Shown here in pieces: positions 63,447 through 64,000 of a DNA stretch of 64,000 bases. The DNA lies in NCBI RefSeq assembly GCF_027366395.1, contig NZ_CP114771.1:3348001-3412000 (forward strand), read 5' to 3'. Under the pieces are notes generated by a model. That model was not told the DNA's origin. It was given only the letters and a program-made list of their open reading frames with translations, and did not search any database. Numbering within the stretch: the stretch's first letter is position 1; every line of letters starts with the position of its first letter. The translations under genes and the position numbers were made by a program. Source of the stretch: Endozoicomonas sp. GU-1. Its GTDB lineage: Bacteria; Pseudomonadota; Gammaproteobacteria; Pseudomonadales; Endozoicomonadaceae.

Positions 63447-63537
63447 TGAAAGATTCAAGCAGTGGGAAATCAAGTTATCGGGAACTTTCCCAGCATGAGC
63501 TTTTACCGTACTTTTACTCTCACTCTGAGTCAAGGCT
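63434..63537. repeat. 104-bp direct repeat, copy 2
   Basis: Matches 44234-44337 in the same orientation; see that copy. The end overlaps the last codons of the ParE-like gene. Confidence 0.85.
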
Positions 63538-63816
63538 GATCTCATCAGCCTCTTTCTGATGCCATATCTTCAGAATCAAGACCTCACGGTCGTCAGCAAG
63601 ATAGCGAATCTTGTAATCCCTAATGATCAGGTCACGCAAACGGGGATTCAGTTTATCCCCTACCAGAACGCCCATGTTCGGTTGATGACACAGGTTGTTA
63701 ATTTTCCTGACCAAATACTCCGCCATTCGCTGTGCCGCAGGCGGATTTTTTTCTGCAATAAACTGTCTCAGTCGTTTCAGGTCATCAACGGCACTCCTGG
63801 AAAACCTGAGTTTCAT
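63520..63816 (-). CDS. parE: ParE/RelE-family toxin 2
   Basis: 98 residues beginning MKLRFSRSAVDDLKRLRQFI, with a central RLRDLIIRDYKIRYLADDRE and VLILKIWHQKEADE, the ParE/RelE fold. It overlaps the upstream antitoxin gene by four bases. Its sequence differs clearly from the toxin at 47209, so it is a separate system. Confidence 0.9.
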   Translation of the reverse strand: MKLRFSRSAVDDLKRLRQFIAEKNPPAAQRMAEYLVRKINNLCHQPNMGVLVGDKLNPRLRDLIIRDYKIRYLADDREVLILKIWHQKEADEISLDSE

Positions 63817-64000
63817 TCAGGTGCCTCCAGCTCATTATCACTGCCCCAACTTTCCAGCCATTCCATCACGGCGTCACCATCTACGGTATCTCCCCTGCGC
63901 ACCTGATCCAGTGCTTCCAGGGTCTCGTCCCACTCTTGCATTTCACGGGCGTGTTTCTTGATGTACTCCCTGACCGCTTCGTTAATAAGATAGTTCCGAC
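63813..64000 (-). CDS. Ribbon-helix-helix antitoxin, partial at window edge
   Basis: The frame enters from the right edge with RNYLINEAVREYIKKHAREM and ends DNELEAPE; the N-terminal DNA-binding strand is outside the window. The form matches CopG/ParD antitoxins. It precedes and overlaps the ParE-like toxin. Confidence 0.85.
   Translation of the reverse strand, partial: RNYLINEAVREYIKKHAREMQEWDETLEALDQVRRGDTVDGDAVMEWLESWGSDNELEAPE

Overview
The window is accessory DNA from a Gram-negative bacterium, most likely a marine gammaproteobacterium. An Endozoicomonas-like symbiont is my guess from the mix of ISL3/IS630/IS1595 elements, DUF29 and pRiA4b-ORF3-like genes and integron cassettes. No rRNA, intact tRNA or core housekeeping operon is present. 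Much of the DNA is mobile or decaying, and many genes are broken by insertions, stops or single-base shifts in homopolymers.

Layout. 1-3.0 kb: one copy of a repeat that recurs near 55-57.7 kb, then small hypothetical genes and a frameshifted Excalibur protein. 3.2-10.7 kb: a stretch of integron gene cassettes on the minus strand, recognised by four attC-like sites. It holds a paiB-like gene split by an IS1595 element, a Fic protein, a truncated DUF2971 gene and a 916-residue Mrr-nuclease/STAND-ATPase protein. A REP-associated transposase and an IS630 element have cut into the array. 12-15.6 kb: a TM2 protein and prophage remnants with two DUF29 genes. 16-24.7 kb: a type I secretion operon (ABC exporter, frameshifted membrane-fusion protein, unknown membrane protein, RTX protein with 549-bp tandem repeats). 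26.4-41.5 kb: a defence island with a Wadjet-type JetABCD operon, a divergent WYL regulator, a DNA methyltransferase, a DNA2-like nuclease/helicase and an hsdM remnant. 41.6-44.0 kb: a DEDDh exonuclease fused to a probable DDE transposase. 44-52.3 kb: VapBC, an integrase remnant, two identical inverted ISL3 copies enclosing ParE/RHH and MNT/HEPN-like modules and two tRNA-Leu 3'-end footprints, then a helicase truncated by the second ISL3. 52.4-57.7 kb: hypothetical genes and the second repeat copy. 57.7-63.4 kb: a degraded prophage morphogenesis/lysis block (portal, terminase, holin, endolysin) whose portal gene carries a MITE related to the IS1595 element. 63.5-64 kb: a ParE/RHH module running off the edge.

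How it fits together. Antiplasmid/antiphage genes (Wadjet, Mrr-STAND, nuclease/helicase plus methyltransferase, several toxin-antitoxin pairs) are packed among mobile elements. The best leads for something undescribed are the Mrr-STAND gene carried as a very large integron cassette, the DnaQ-transposase fusion, and the methyltransferase/DNA2-like pair. Several insertions can be undone on paper to restore the original reading frames exactly, which fixes element boundaries without database help. At least five breaks fall in poly-A runs, so genuine decay and homopolymer sequencing error must be kept apart.
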